NCBI GenBank assembly: GCA_046351555.1
Contig: JAXLYI010000009.1
Location: 124,001 to 188,000 of the forward strand
Direction of reading: 5' to 3'
DNA length: 64,000 nt
Source of the DNA: CAISKJ01 sp046351555
GTDB lineage: Bacteria > Myxococcota_A > Polyangia > Polyangiales > Ga0077539
Position 1 is the stretch's first letter. Each line of letters opens with the position of its first letter. Shown here piece after piece: positions 24,316 to 31,966 of the stretch. The notes beneath the pieces were generated by a model. The model made no database searches. It saw only the letters and a program-made list of their open reading frames with translations, and was not told where the DNA came from. Position numbers and translations under genes: made by a program.

Positions 24316-25296
24316 TTGCCCGCACGCACGATCACGGTTGACCAGAAACGTCACGACACCGCCCTCGGCACGCTCGTCCGCGAGACCCTGGAGGTCCCGT
24401 GGTCGGAGGCGAAGCGGCTCTGCCACCGCGGCAAGGTCACCGTCAACGGCGCCGCCCGCACCGACCCCGGCGCCCGCGTGAAGTCCGGCGACGTCGTCGT
24501 GATCGACCCGAGCGCACCCGCCACCGCCGCCGCCGCCGGTCCGACGAGCGGCGCGGGCAGCGCGGCGGCCGTCCAGCTCGATCGCGCGCGGCTGGTCTTC
24601 CACGACGCGCACGTGGCGGTGTTCGACAAGCCGCCGGGCATCAACACCGTCCCCTTCGAGGAGGGCGAGCGCGGGGCGCTGGTCGACCGGCTCGCCGTCG
24701 CGCTCCACCGCTGGGGCCTCGCGCCCGCCAACGCGCCGCTCTTCGTCGTGCACCGGCTCGACCGCGAGACCTCGGGGCTGCTGGTGTTCGGGCGCACGTG
24801 GCTGGCGCAGCGGCACCTCGCGGGGCTCTTCCGCCGCCACGCGATCGACCGCACCTACGTCGCCCTCGTCTGCGGCCACCTCCGCGGCGAGCGCACCATC
24901 GACACCGAGCTCGTCGAGAACCGCGGCGACGGCCTCCGCGGCTCGCTCAAGGGCGGCCCGACGCCCCGCGGCGCGCGCCGCGCGGTCACGCACGTGCGCC
25001 CGCTCGCGGAGCTCCCTGGCGAGGGCGGCGCGACGCTGGTCGAGTGCAAGCTGGAGACGGGTCGGCAGCACCAGATCCGCATCCACCTCGCGGAGTCGGG
25101 GCACCCGGTGGTCGGCGAGCGGGTGTACATCCGCGGCTTCGGCGCGCCCGCGCTCGCCGCGCCCCGCACGATGCTCCACGCGCGCGCGCTGGGCTTCACC
25201 CACCCGGCGCGCCCCGAGGAGGAGCCGGTGCGCTTCGAGGCGCCGTGGCCGGAGGATTTTGTCGCGGTGGCGCGGCGCCTGGGGTGGCGGGGGTAG
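24316..25296 (+). CDS. RluA-family 23S rRNA pseudouridine synthase
   Basis: 326 aa from TTG 24316, chosen because GGAG lies 8 bases upstream (24304-24307) and the protein begins right at the S4-like RNA-binding domain (about 20-70). The catalytic motif HRLDRETSGLL carries the nucleophilic Asp149; downstream ETGRQHQIRIHLAESGHPVVG is the conserved RluA/C/D segment. It isomerises uridines in rRNA, most like RluD/RluC, but exact sites cannot be told. The frame is open far upstream, but that part is a shadow of the opposite-strand kinase. Hairpin element 3 follows the stop. Confidence 0.92.
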   Translation: MPARTITVDQKRHDTALGTLVRETLEVPWSEAKRLCHRGKVTVNGAARTDPGARVKSGDVVVIDPSAPATAAAAGPTSGAGSAAAVQLDRARLVFHDAHVAVFDKPPGINTVPFEEGERGALVDRLAVALHRWGLAPANAPLFVVHRLDRETSGLLVFGRTWLAQRHLAGLFRRHAIDRTYVALVCGHLRGERTIDTELVENRGDGLRGSLKGGPTPRGARRAVTHVRPLAELPGEGGATLVECKLETGRQHQIRIHLAESGHPVVGERVYIRGFGAPALAAPRTMLHARALGFTHPARPEEEPVRFEAPWPEDFVAVARRLGWRG

Positions 25297-25321
25297 CGCG
25301 GCGGGGCGGCGCAGCGGTGGA

Positions 25322-25365
25322 GCGACGGGGACCCAGGCCCGGGCGCTCACGCGCCACGGTTTGCC
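25322..25365 (+). repeat. Dispersed repeat, copy A
   Basis: This 44-bp block matches copy B at 26729-26772 with only two differences and in the same orientation. Similarity continues weakly for about 50 bp more on the right of both. A shorter inverted copy (21 bp) lies at 25624-25644. The copies flank a two-gene hypothetical module. Confidence 0.8.
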
Positions 25366-25366
25366 C

Positions 25367-25585
25367 CCTGCGTGCTGGCGACGGTACGGGTGCCCCCAGC
25401 GGGCGACGGTGCGCGTGCGCGTCGCGCGTCAGCAGCGATAGGCACCCATCACACATCACCCGCGATGGGCACCCGTCGCACGTCACCCGTCGCACGTCAC
25501 CCGTCGCACGTCATCCGCCGCACGTCGCACGTCGGACGTCGGACGTCGTCCGCTGGGGGCACCCGTACCGTCGCCAGCACGCAGG
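25367..25585. repeat. Hairpin element 3: perfect 36-bp inverted arms around 14-bp tandem repeats
   Basis: Arms 25367-25402 and 25550-25585 are perfect 36-bp inverted copies beginning CCTGCGTGCTGGCGACGG. The 147-bp loop contains tandem copies of a 14-bp unit CGTCGCACGTCACC, then degenerate versions. The element starts 70 bp after the pseudouridine synthase stop. The rest of 25297-25677 holds no gene. Confidence 0.92.
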
Positions 25586-25623
25586 ATTTTTCGAGGCTCT
25601 GCCGATTCCTACTTGCCTATGAC

Positions 25624-25644
25624 AGCGCCCGGGCCTGGATCCCC
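25624..25644 (-). repeat. Dispersed repeat, inverted partial copy C
   Basis: AGCGCCCGGGCCTGGATCCCC is the exact reverse complement of the core of copy B, and differs from copy A at one base. It lies just outside the right arm of hairpin element 3, so the inverted symmetry of that element extends beyond the 36-bp arms with a diverged stretch between. Confidence 0.75.
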
Positions 25645-25677
25645 GCCACCCCACCACCACACGGGATGCCGCGCGGG

Positions 25678-26319
25678 TCACCCCGACGACGCGTCCCCGC
25701 CCGCGCGGCCACCATGCCCCGCAGCAGCCAGGGCCGCCGCCGCGGCGAGCCGGTGCGCGGCCTGCCAGGGTGGCCCCGCGGCGCGGCCCATCGCGCGGAG
25801 GAGCGTGTCAACGTCCCCGCCGCCGACCGCCGCCGCAGCCTCCTGCGGCACCCGCTCGCGGTCGTACCAACACACCCTCCAGCCGCGCGCCTCGGCCGCG
25901 GCCGCCAGGGCCTCCCGGTACATCACGGAGTCGGCGACGGTCTGAGCGCGGTGGTCGCGGATGCGTTCCTCGGTCGTCGGCGGCAGCACGGGGCACGCGC
26001 GGATCGCCACGCCGCCGATCGGCACGGGCACCGCCGCGGCCAGCGCCGCCAGTGCGTCGCGCGCGCCGACGGACGCGGCGGCCCGCACGCGCTCGACGAG
26101 CGCAAGGGCGTCGGCGAGCGCGGTGGGTCGCGCCCACGGGCTGTCGAGGTAGCGCCCGACCGCCCACGACCCCTCGTGGTGGTGCGGGTGCGTCGACAGC
26201 CCTGCGCCCGTGAGCTCGACGCGCCGCCGGTCGAGGAGCTCGCCGCCCGCGTCCAGGGTGACGAGCACCGCCGCGTTGGCCTGCTCGACGACGCCGACGG
26301 TCGCGGGGCCGCGGGTCAC
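25678..26319 (-). CDS. Hypothetical protein, His-rich N-terminal motif
   Basis: 213 aa from GTG 26319; this start overlaps the stop of the upstream gene in a GTGA, which supports both the start and co-translation. N-terminal VVEQANAAVLVTLDAGGELL looks like the first strands of an RNase H-like or actin-like fold, followed by THPHHHEG, which could bind metal, and later RDHRAQTVADSVMYREALA. I recognise the pattern only as a hypothetical family. The pair with the 112-aa gene sits between dispersed repeats, suggesting an acquired module. Confidence 0.65.
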   Translation of the reverse strand: MTRGPATVGVVEQANAAVLVTLDAGGELLDRRRVELTGAGLSTHPHHHEGSWAVGRYLDSPWARPTALADALALVERVRAAASVGARDALAALAAAVPVPIGGVAIRACPVLPPTTEERIRDHRAQTVADSVMYREALAAAAEARGWRVCWYDRERVPQEAAAAVGGGDVDTLLRAMGRAAGPPWQAAHRLAAAAALAAAGHGGRAGGDASSG

Positions 26320-26654
26320 GGGTCCGTCACCTCCGTCGGGCTGAGCCACTCAGGCCGCATCTCGCCCGCCGCCAGCATGCGCCCGATCACCCGCGCCAGG
26401 GTCGGGCGATCGAGGCGGGCGACGAGCAGGTCGGGCGGCAGCAGGTAGTCCGCGGACGCCGTGGCGTCTGCCTCGCGCGGTTGCGCCGACATCGCCCGGT
26501 GCAGGTGCGCGAACGTCCACACGTTGAGCGCGTAGCGGCGGCCGTCGGGGAGCCGGACCTCGACGTTGCAGAAGTCGTCCGCGGGGTCGTCCCCCTCGCG
26601 CGGCTGTGTGTGCTCGAACTCCAACCACAGCTCGAAGCTCGGGGCGCCGGTCAC
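26316..26654 (-). CDS. Hypothetical protein, small acidic partner of the downstream gene
   Basis: 112 aa, acidic, soluble. It begins FELWLEFEHTQP and contains FCNVEVRLPDGRRYALNVW and YLLPPDLLVARL. No catalytic motif is visible. The stop overlaps the start of the next gene by 4 bp. The size and coupling are those of an immunity or antitoxin-like partner, but that is speculation from layout only. Confidence 0.6.
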   Translation of the reverse strand: MTGAPSFELWLEFEHTQPREGDDPADDFCNVEVRLPDGRRYALNVWTFAHLHRAMSAQPREADATASADYLLPPDLLVARLDRPTLARVIGRMLAAGEMRPEWLSPTEVTDP

Positions 26655-26728
26655 GCGCCGAACTCTCCGGCGGGCGGGCGACGGTGATCAAGCCCAAAGG
26701 CGCGTGGCCGGTTGTATGCGGCGACGAG

Positions 26729-26772
26729 GCGACGGGGATCCAGGCCCGGGCGCTCACGCGCCACGGCTTGCC
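26729..26772 (+). repeat. Dispersed repeat, copy B
   Basis: Direct copy of 25322-25365 (42 of 44 bases identical), with weaker similarity on to about 26820. It lies between the 112-aa hypothetical gene and the Rieske gene. The remaining bases of 26655-26874 show no gene. Confidence 0.8.
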
Positions 26773-26874
26773 ACCAGCGAGCTGACGACGTTGCGGATGC
26801 CCCAGCGGGCGACGGGGTGGCGAGTGTCGTCATGCGCGCAACCGCCCGGCGCCTTCGGAGCCTCCAACTTCGCC

Positions 26875-27825
26875 ATGTTCGAAGGCTTCGCCAACGTCTG
26901 GACGCCCGTCAGCGACGCGCGCTCGCTCGGGTCGCGCCCGCTCCCGATCACCCTGGCCGGCGAGAAGCTCGCGCTCTTCCGCGACGGCCGCGGCGGCGTC
27001 GGGGCCCTCGTCGACCGCTGCCCCCACCGCGGCGTCGCCCTCTCGCTCGGCCGCGTGACGCCCGAGGGCTGCCTCGCGTGCCCCTTCCACGGGTGGGAGT
27101 TCGACGCGACCGGGCGGTGCGCGCACGTGCCGCTGACGCCCGACGCGAAACGCGAGACGCTCGGCACCGTGGCCGTCCCCGCGCGCGAGATCGGCGGGCT
27201 CCTGTGGGTCTACACCGCGCCCGGCGCCACGGCCCCGTGCGAGCCTTCGCCCCCCGACACGCTCACCCGCACCGACCTCGGGCGCGCGTACGTCGACGAG
27301 ACCTGGCAGACCCACTGGACGCGCGCGATGGAGAACATGCTCGACTCGCCGCACGTCCCCTTCGTCCACCGCGGCACCATCGGGCGCGACCAGGCGAGGC
27401 GGATGCGGCGCGACTCGAAGATGGTGATGCGCTGGGAGCCGACCGAGCACGGAGGCCTCATCAAGATGACCCTCGACGACCAGCCCGAGCTCGGGATCCT
27501 CGAGTTCCGCCGGCCCAACATGATGGTGCTGAAGATCCCGATCCCGGGGAAGCTCTTCCACATGCACTCCATCTGCGTGCCGGTGGGCCCGCGCGAGACG
27601 AAGATGATCGTGGTGGGGGCGCGGGACTTCGCGACGTCGTCGCTGCTCGACGGCTTCTTCAACCGAACCAACCGGAAGGTGCTCGGCGAGGACAAGGCCG
27701 TGCTCGAGTCGTCGGACCCGCCGGAGGTTCCGCCGGCCGGGGAGGAGCGCTCGGTGGCGAACGACCGCCCGACGCTCCAGTTTCGGAAGTACTACTTCGA
27801 CGAGCTCAAGCCGAGCTCTGCCTGA
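26875..27825 (+). CDS. Rieske non-heme iron oxygenase
   Basis: 316 aa from ATG 26875. The Rieske [2Fe-2S] domain has CPHRG (Cys49, His51) and CPFHGW (Cys69, His72). The mononuclear-iron motif is NMLDSPHVPFVH, matching N-x2-D-x2-H-x4-H. These mark the oxygenase component of a ring-hydroxylating or O-demethylating system (vanillate demethylase/pheophorbide oxygenase type); the substrate is unknown. No ferredoxin reductase is adjacent, so electrons must come from elsewhere. The longer upstream frame covers dispersed repeat B and is unlikely to be translated. Confidence 0.9.
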   Translation: MFEGFANVWTPVSDARSLGSRPLPITLAGEKLALFRDGRGGVGALVDRCPHRGVALSLGRVTPEGCLACPFHGWEFDATGRCAHVPLTPDAKRETLGTVAVPAREIGGLLWVYTAPGATAPCEPSPPDTLTRTDLGRAYVDETWQTHWTRAMENMLDSPHVPFVHRGTIGRDQARRMRRDSKMVMRWEPTEHGGLIKMTLDDQPELGILEFRRPNMMVLKIPIPGKLFHMHSICVPVGPRETKMIVVGARDFATSSLLDGFFNRTNRKVLGEDKAVLESSDPPEVPPAGEERSVANDRPTLQFRKYYFDELKPSSA

Positions 27826-27834
27826 GGGTTCGCG

Positions 27835-29268
27835 CTACCGGCGCGCGAAGTGCGACGCGAGCACGCTGGCCACCGACGCGGTGAGCCGCTTGCCCGTCGG
27901 GACGTGGAGAAACTCGTTGGGCCCGTGCGCGTTGCTCCCCGGCCCGAGCACCCCCGTGATCAGGAACTGCGCCTCCGGGAACTTCGCCCCGAGCATCCCC
28001 ATGAACGGGATCGTGCCGCCCTCGCCCATCGCCATCCACGGCCGCCCGAAGTACGTCTCCGAGGCCGTGGTGAGCGCGTCGGAGAGCCAGGGGGCGAGCG
28101 CCGGCGCGTCCCACCCGGGCGAGCCTTCCTCGCTGTCGAACTCCACCTCGACGCCGTACGGGGGGTCGCGCTCGAGCGCCTCCTTCAGCGCGCGCCGGGC
28201 CTTCTGCGGGTCGACGCGCGCGGGGATGCGCACGGAGAGCTTGAGCGTGGTCTCCGGGCGCAGCACGTTGCCCGCGTTGGTGAGCGGCGGGAGCCCCGCG
28301 GCGCCCGTCACCGAGAGCGTCGGCCGCCACGTGCGGTTGAGCACCCGCTCGGCCCCGCTGTCCCCCATCGGCCGCGCCCCCTCCACGAAGGGGAACTTCC
28401 CGTACACCACCTCGCCGAGCTCCTCCGCCGCGCGCGCCGCCTGCGCCACGCGGCCCGCCGGGATCTCCGTGTGGAGTTCCTCGAGCTTGATGCGCCCGGT
28501 CTCCTCGTCCTCCACGCGCGACAGGAGCTGACGCAGCACGCGGAACGACGACGGCACGATCCCACTCGCGTCGCCCGAGTGAACGCCCTCGCGGAGCACC
28601 TTCACGCGGAGCGATCCGCCGACGAGGCCGCGGAGCGAGGTGGTCATCCAGAGCTGGTCGTAGTTGGCGCAGCCCGAGTCGAGGCACACCACCAGCGAGG
28701 GCTTGCCGATGCGGTGCGCGAGGTGGTCGATGTACGCCGGGAGGTCGTAGCTGCCCGACTCCTCGCAGGCCTCGATGAGCACCACGCAGCGCGCGTGGCG
28801 GAGGCCCTGCGCGTGGAGCACCTCGAGCGCCGCGAGCGACGCGAAGGCCGCGTAGCCGTCGTCCGCGCCGCCGCGGCCGTAGAGCCGGTCGCCCTCGCGG
28901 ACGGGCTTCCACGGCGCGAGGTCGGCGCGCCAGCCCGTCATCTCGGGCTGCTTGTCGAGGTGGCCGTAGAGCAGCACGGTGTCGTCGCCCGCCCCCGGGA
29001 TCTCCATGAGGATCACCGGCGTGCGGGGACGCCCCTTGTCGTCGGTGAGCCGCACGACCTCGAGCGTGAGCCCGGGGATCTTGCGCGCCTTGCACCAGTC
29101 GGCGATGAGCGAGACGGCGCGCTCCATGTGGCCGGCGGCGTGCCAGTCGGCGTCGAAGGCGGGCGACTTGTTGGGGATCGCGATGTACTCGGTGATCGTC
29201 GGGAGGATGTCGCGCTCCCAGACGTTGTCACAGTACGCGCGGGCGTCGGCGGGGGAAGGGAGGGTCAT
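27835..29268 (-). CDS. M20-family metallodipeptidase
   Basis: 477 aa. Zinc-site motifs are LLYGHLDKQPE (His and Asp ligands), GRGGADDGYAAF, EACEESGS (catalytic Glu) and the C-terminal GSNAHGPNE. The insert with VKVLREGVHSGDASG is the dimerisation domain typical of carnosinase-like dipeptidases. No signal peptide, so it is cytosolic and probably releases amino acids from dipeptides. The gene ends convergently with the Rieske gene with only 9 bp between the stops. Confidence 0.93.
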   Translation of the reverse strand: MTLPSPADARAYCDNVWERDILPTITEYIAIPNKSPAFDADWHAAGHMERAVSLIADWCKARKIPGLTLEVVRLTDDKGRPRTPVILMEIPGAGDDTVLLYGHLDKQPEMTGWRADLAPWKPVREGDRLYGRGGADDGYAAFASLAALEVLHAQGLRHARCVVLIEACEESGSYDLPAYIDHLAHRIGKPSLVVCLDSGCANYDQLWMTTSLRGLVGGSLRVKVLREGVHSGDASGIVPSSFRVLRQLLSRVEDEETGRIKLEELHTEIPAGRVAQAARAAEELGEVVYGKFPFVEGARPMGDSGAERVLNRTWRPTLSVTGAAGLPPLTNAGNVLRPETTLKLSVRIPARVDPQKARRALKEALERDPPYGVEVEFDSEEGSPGWDAPALAPWLSDALTTASETYFGRPWMAMGEGGTIPFMGMLGAKFPEAQFLITGVLGPGSNAHGPNEFLHVPTGKRLTASVASVLASHFARR

Positions 29269-29314
29269 GGCGCGCGGACGCTACCGCAGGGCGCCGCCGC
29301 CCGTCGATACGCGA

Positions 29315-29944
29315 CTACGGCGCGACGGTGCCCGCGAGCACGAGCTGCGCGCCGAAGTAGAGCGGCCAGCCCCAGAGCTTGTTGTCGAAGCCCGGCGCGA
29401 CGAAGCGGTCGCGCGCGACGGACAGGTCGGAGAGGTAGAAGGCCAGCGCGCCCGCGAGGATGGCGCCGCCGCCGTGGGCCACCGCCGTCGCGAAGGCGCA
29501 CGCGACCATCGCGGTGATCACCAGCATGTACGCGCGCACCGGGAGCAGCATCGGCGCGGGCACCTTCGGCAGCAGCCACCGCGCCACCGCGACGAACGGA
29601 ACCGTGAGCACGACGAGCCCGGCCACCGCCGCGGTGAACGACACCCCGCGCGCGACGAACGCTGCGGCGTACGCGACGTGGGCGAGGAGGAAGGCGCCGA
29701 GCCCGAGCAGGAAGCTCCCGCGCGTCTTCGGGATGAGCAGCACGTCGCCCCACCACGAGAGGCAGAGCCCGAGGTAGATGAAGAGCCCGTAGCGCGAGTC
29801 GAGCGCGCCGTGCTGGAGCGCGGAGACGCAGAAGCCCGTGGAGGCGATGGGCTTCAGCGCCCACTCGCCGGCCTTCGAGCCGCGTCGGACGGCCACCAGG
29901 AGGGCGGCGACGGAGAGGACGGTGACCCAGGCGCCGGCGTTCAT
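29315..29944 (-). CDS. YhhN-family membrane protein, putative lysoplasmalogenase
   Basis: 209 aa with seven or eight hydrophobic helices. Family marks include LKPIAST in the first third, LSWWGDVLL, LLAHVAYA and FYLSDLSVARDRF, which match the TMEM86/YhhN family that cleaves the vinyl-ether bond of lysoplasmalogens. ATG 29944 starts directly before the first helix; an upstream in-frame extension is Arg-rich. It lies 46 bp from the M20 gene on the same strand and is divergent from the methyltransferase. Plasmalogens are known in myxobacteria, which fits. Confidence 0.85.
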   Translation of the reverse strand: MNAGAWVTVLSVAALLVAVRRGSKAGEWALKPIASTGFCVSALQHGALDSRYGLFIYLGLCLSWWGDVLLIPKTRGSFLLGLGAFLLAHVAYAAAFVARGVSFTAAVAGLVVLTVPFVAVARWLLPKVPAPMLLPVRAYMLVITAMVACAFATAVAHGGGAILAGALAFYLSDLSVARDRFVAPGFDNKLWGWPLYFGAQLVLAGTVAP

Positions 29945-30045
29945 CGGTCGGGTACGGTGCCACGGGCGGCGGGGCGGCGGGAAGCGCTGCGTTCTTGTGG
30001 TCTCCCGGGGGCGTCGCCCAGAATGCGCCGCCGAAGGAACCACGG

Positions 30046-30675
30046 ATGAAGCTCAACCTCGGGTGCGGCCCCGTCCAGCCGGCGGGCTGGGTCAACGTGG
30101 ACTACTCGTACCGCGCGCGGCTGGCGACGCGCCTGCCGTGGGTCGACCGCGCGCTCGTGCGGGCCGGCGCGATCGCGGAGACCGAGTTTCGCCCGGGGCT
30201 GGCGGTGGTCGACCTGGAGAAGCGCCTCCCCTGGGCCGACCGCTCCGTCGACGCGATCTACGGCGGCGAGATGCTCGAGCACTTCACCGAGCCCAAGGCC
30301 ATGGCGCTGCTGCGCGAGTGCTTCCGCGTGCTGCGGTCGGGCGGGGTGTTGCGGATGCGCGTCCCCGACAACGCGCGCTACTGGGGCAACTACCTCCGCG
30401 ACTACGAGGCCATGCGCGCGCGCCCCCGCGCGGAGTGGAACGACGACCACGTCCGCTGGACGCGCGACTTCTTCAACGAGATCTGCGTGCGGCCGCGGCT
30501 GGGATTCTTCGGGCACTTTCACAAGTGGGCCTTCGACGAGGTCTCGCTCTGCCTCGCCTTCGAGCGCGCGGGCTTCCGCGAGGTCGAGCGGCGCGGGCTC
30601 CACCAGAGCCGCATCGCCGACGTCGCCACGGTGGAGTTGCGCGACGACCTGACCGTCGAGGGCGTCAAGCCCTGA
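30046..30675 (+). CDS. SAM-dependent methyltransferase
   Basis: 209 aa from ATG 30046, with an AAGGA ribosome site. It begins with KLNLGCGPVQPAGWVNVD, the class I motif I, followed by AIYGGEMLEHF and the CFRVLRSGGVLRMRVPD motif. This type often acts on glycans or small molecules; the substrate is unknown. No membrane segment. The neighbours give no pathway context. Confidence 0.87.
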   Translation: MKLNLGCGPVQPAGWVNVDYSYRARLATRLPWVDRALVRAGAIAETEFRPGLAVVDLEKRLPWADRSVDAIYGGEMLEHFTEPKAMALLRECFRVLRSGGVLRMRVPDNARYWGNYLRDYEAMRARPRAEWNDDHVRWTRDFFNEICVRPRLGFFGHFHKWAFDEVSLCLAFERAGFREVERRGLHQSRIADVATVELRDDLTVEGVKP

Positions 30676-30693
30676 CCCGACCGCGGGCGCTCG

Positions 30694-31098
30694 TCAGGGC
30701 CCCGCGTCGGCCGGGAGGCAGCAGCCGAAGTAGGTCCCTTCGAAGCCGCCGCTGACGGGCCGGCAGCCGCCGGTGATGGTGCCGCCGCTGGCGAGATCGT
30801 TGCCAGGGCCGCTCCACGTCCGCTGCCCGAAGGGGGTCACCCGTCCGGGCGGGCAGGTGACCGTGAAGGTGGTCAAGCGCATCGCGACGACGCAGATGCC
30901 GCCGCGCGCCTCGCAGGGGTTGGGCGGCGCCTCCTCCACGACGTCCGCGGGCGGCGTGACGTCCAGAGGGGGCGCGTCCGAGGCGTCGGGGATGTCCGCG
31001 ACGTCCGCCTCCGGGGCGGCGTCGGACGAGCCCGAGCTGGAGACGGTCGTCCCGCAGGCGACCAGGGCAGGAACCAGGAGGAGCACCACCCGACGCAT
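30694..31098 (-). CDS. Small lipoprotein
   Basis: 134 aa with lipobox LVAC (Cys15), then an Asp/Ala/Pro-rich linker (about 20-60) and a compact Cys-containing C-terminus with six Cys. No recognised domain. Linker composition matches that of other exported proteins in the window. Convergent with the methyltransferase gene. Confidence 0.7.
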   Translation of the reverse strand: MRRVVLLLVPALVACGTTVSSSGSSDAAPEADVADIPDASDAPPLDVTPPADVVEEAPPNPCEARGGICVVAMRLTTFTVTCPPGRVTPFGQRTWSGPGNDLASGGTITGGCRPVSGGFEGTYFGCCLPADAGP

Positions 31099-31136
31099 CG
31101 GGCGATCCTATCGCATCCCCAGCGGGTTGCGGTGGG

Positions 31137-31823
31137 TCAGTCGCGGCGGCCGCCGAAGAGGCGGAGCAGCATCAGGAAGAGGTTGATGAAGTCGAGGTAG
31201 AGCGTGAGCGCGCCCTGCACGGCGGCGTTGGGGCCTGCCTCGTCGCCCACCTCCTTGATGCGCTGCGTGTCGTAGGCCGCGAGGCCGGTGAACACCACGA
31301 CGCCCGCCATGCTCGCGATCCACTGGACCGCGGCGGAGGCGAGGAAGATGTTGACGATCGACGCGAGGATGATGCCGACGAGGCCCATGAAGAGGAAGGC
31401 GCCCCACGACGCGAGGCTCCGCTTCGTGAGGGCCCCGTAGGCGCTCATCGCGGCGAAGGCCCCGGCGGTGACGAAGAAGGTCGCCGCGATGGACGTCGCC
31501 GTGTAGACGAGGAAGATGGACGACAGCGTCGCCCCCGTCAGCGCCGAGTACGCGAGGAACATCGCCCCCGCCACGGCCGGCGACACGCGCGCGGCGAGCG
31601 GCGCGAACGCGACCACCATCACGAACTGCGCGATGAGCAGCCCCCACATGAGGGGCGTGGTGAAGAGCAGGCGGACGGCCTCGGCGGACGAGGAGACGGC
31701 CAGCGCGGTGAGCCCGGTGACGGCGAGGCCGCCGGCCATCCAGGTGTAGACGCGCGAGAGGAAGCCCTCCGTCTCGTAGCCGAGCGCGCGGGACGAGTAG
31801 GGGTTTTGCGGGACAGGGTACAT
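31137..31823 (-). CDS. BAX inhibitor-1 / YccA-family membrane protein
   Basis: 228 aa, seven transmembrane helices. Start ATG 31823 has a perfect AAGGAGG ribosome site 7 bases upstream. The C-terminal GLAAYDTQRIKEVG and YLDFINLFLMLLRLFG segments are diagnostic of the BI-1 family, which includes pH-sensitive calcium-leak channels and the FtsH-interacting YccA. The N-terminus YPVPQNPYSSRALG is a typical cytosolic lead. Probably a single-gene unit. Confidence 0.94.
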   Translation of the reverse strand: MYPVPQNPYSSRALGYETEGFLSRVYTWMAGGLAVTGLTALAVSSSAEAVRLLFTTPLMWGLLIAQFVMVVAFAPLAARVSPAVAGAMFLAYSALTGATLSSIFLVYTATSIAATFFVTAGAFAAMSAYGALTKRSLASWGAFLFMGLVGIILASIVNIFLASAAVQWIASMAGVVVFTGLAAYDTQRIKEVGDEAGPNAAVQGALTLYLDFINLFLMLLRLFGGRRD

Positions 31824-31966
31824 GCGATGCCTCCTTGCTGGGGGCGGTGGGAGATGGGACGGCGAACACATAGTCACGCCGTGGCTCCCGCGCCAGCCCT
31901 TCCTCTTCGTGTAAGGGGGGGCGCACTTGACGCGGTGGTGGGGGTGCGTCTCCCATCCGGCGCACG

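Noticed and set aside
25440..25550. Possible iteron-type origin or CRISPR
   Set aside because: Tandem 14-bp units without spacers, no rep, dnaA or cas gene, and enclosed in a hairpin element.
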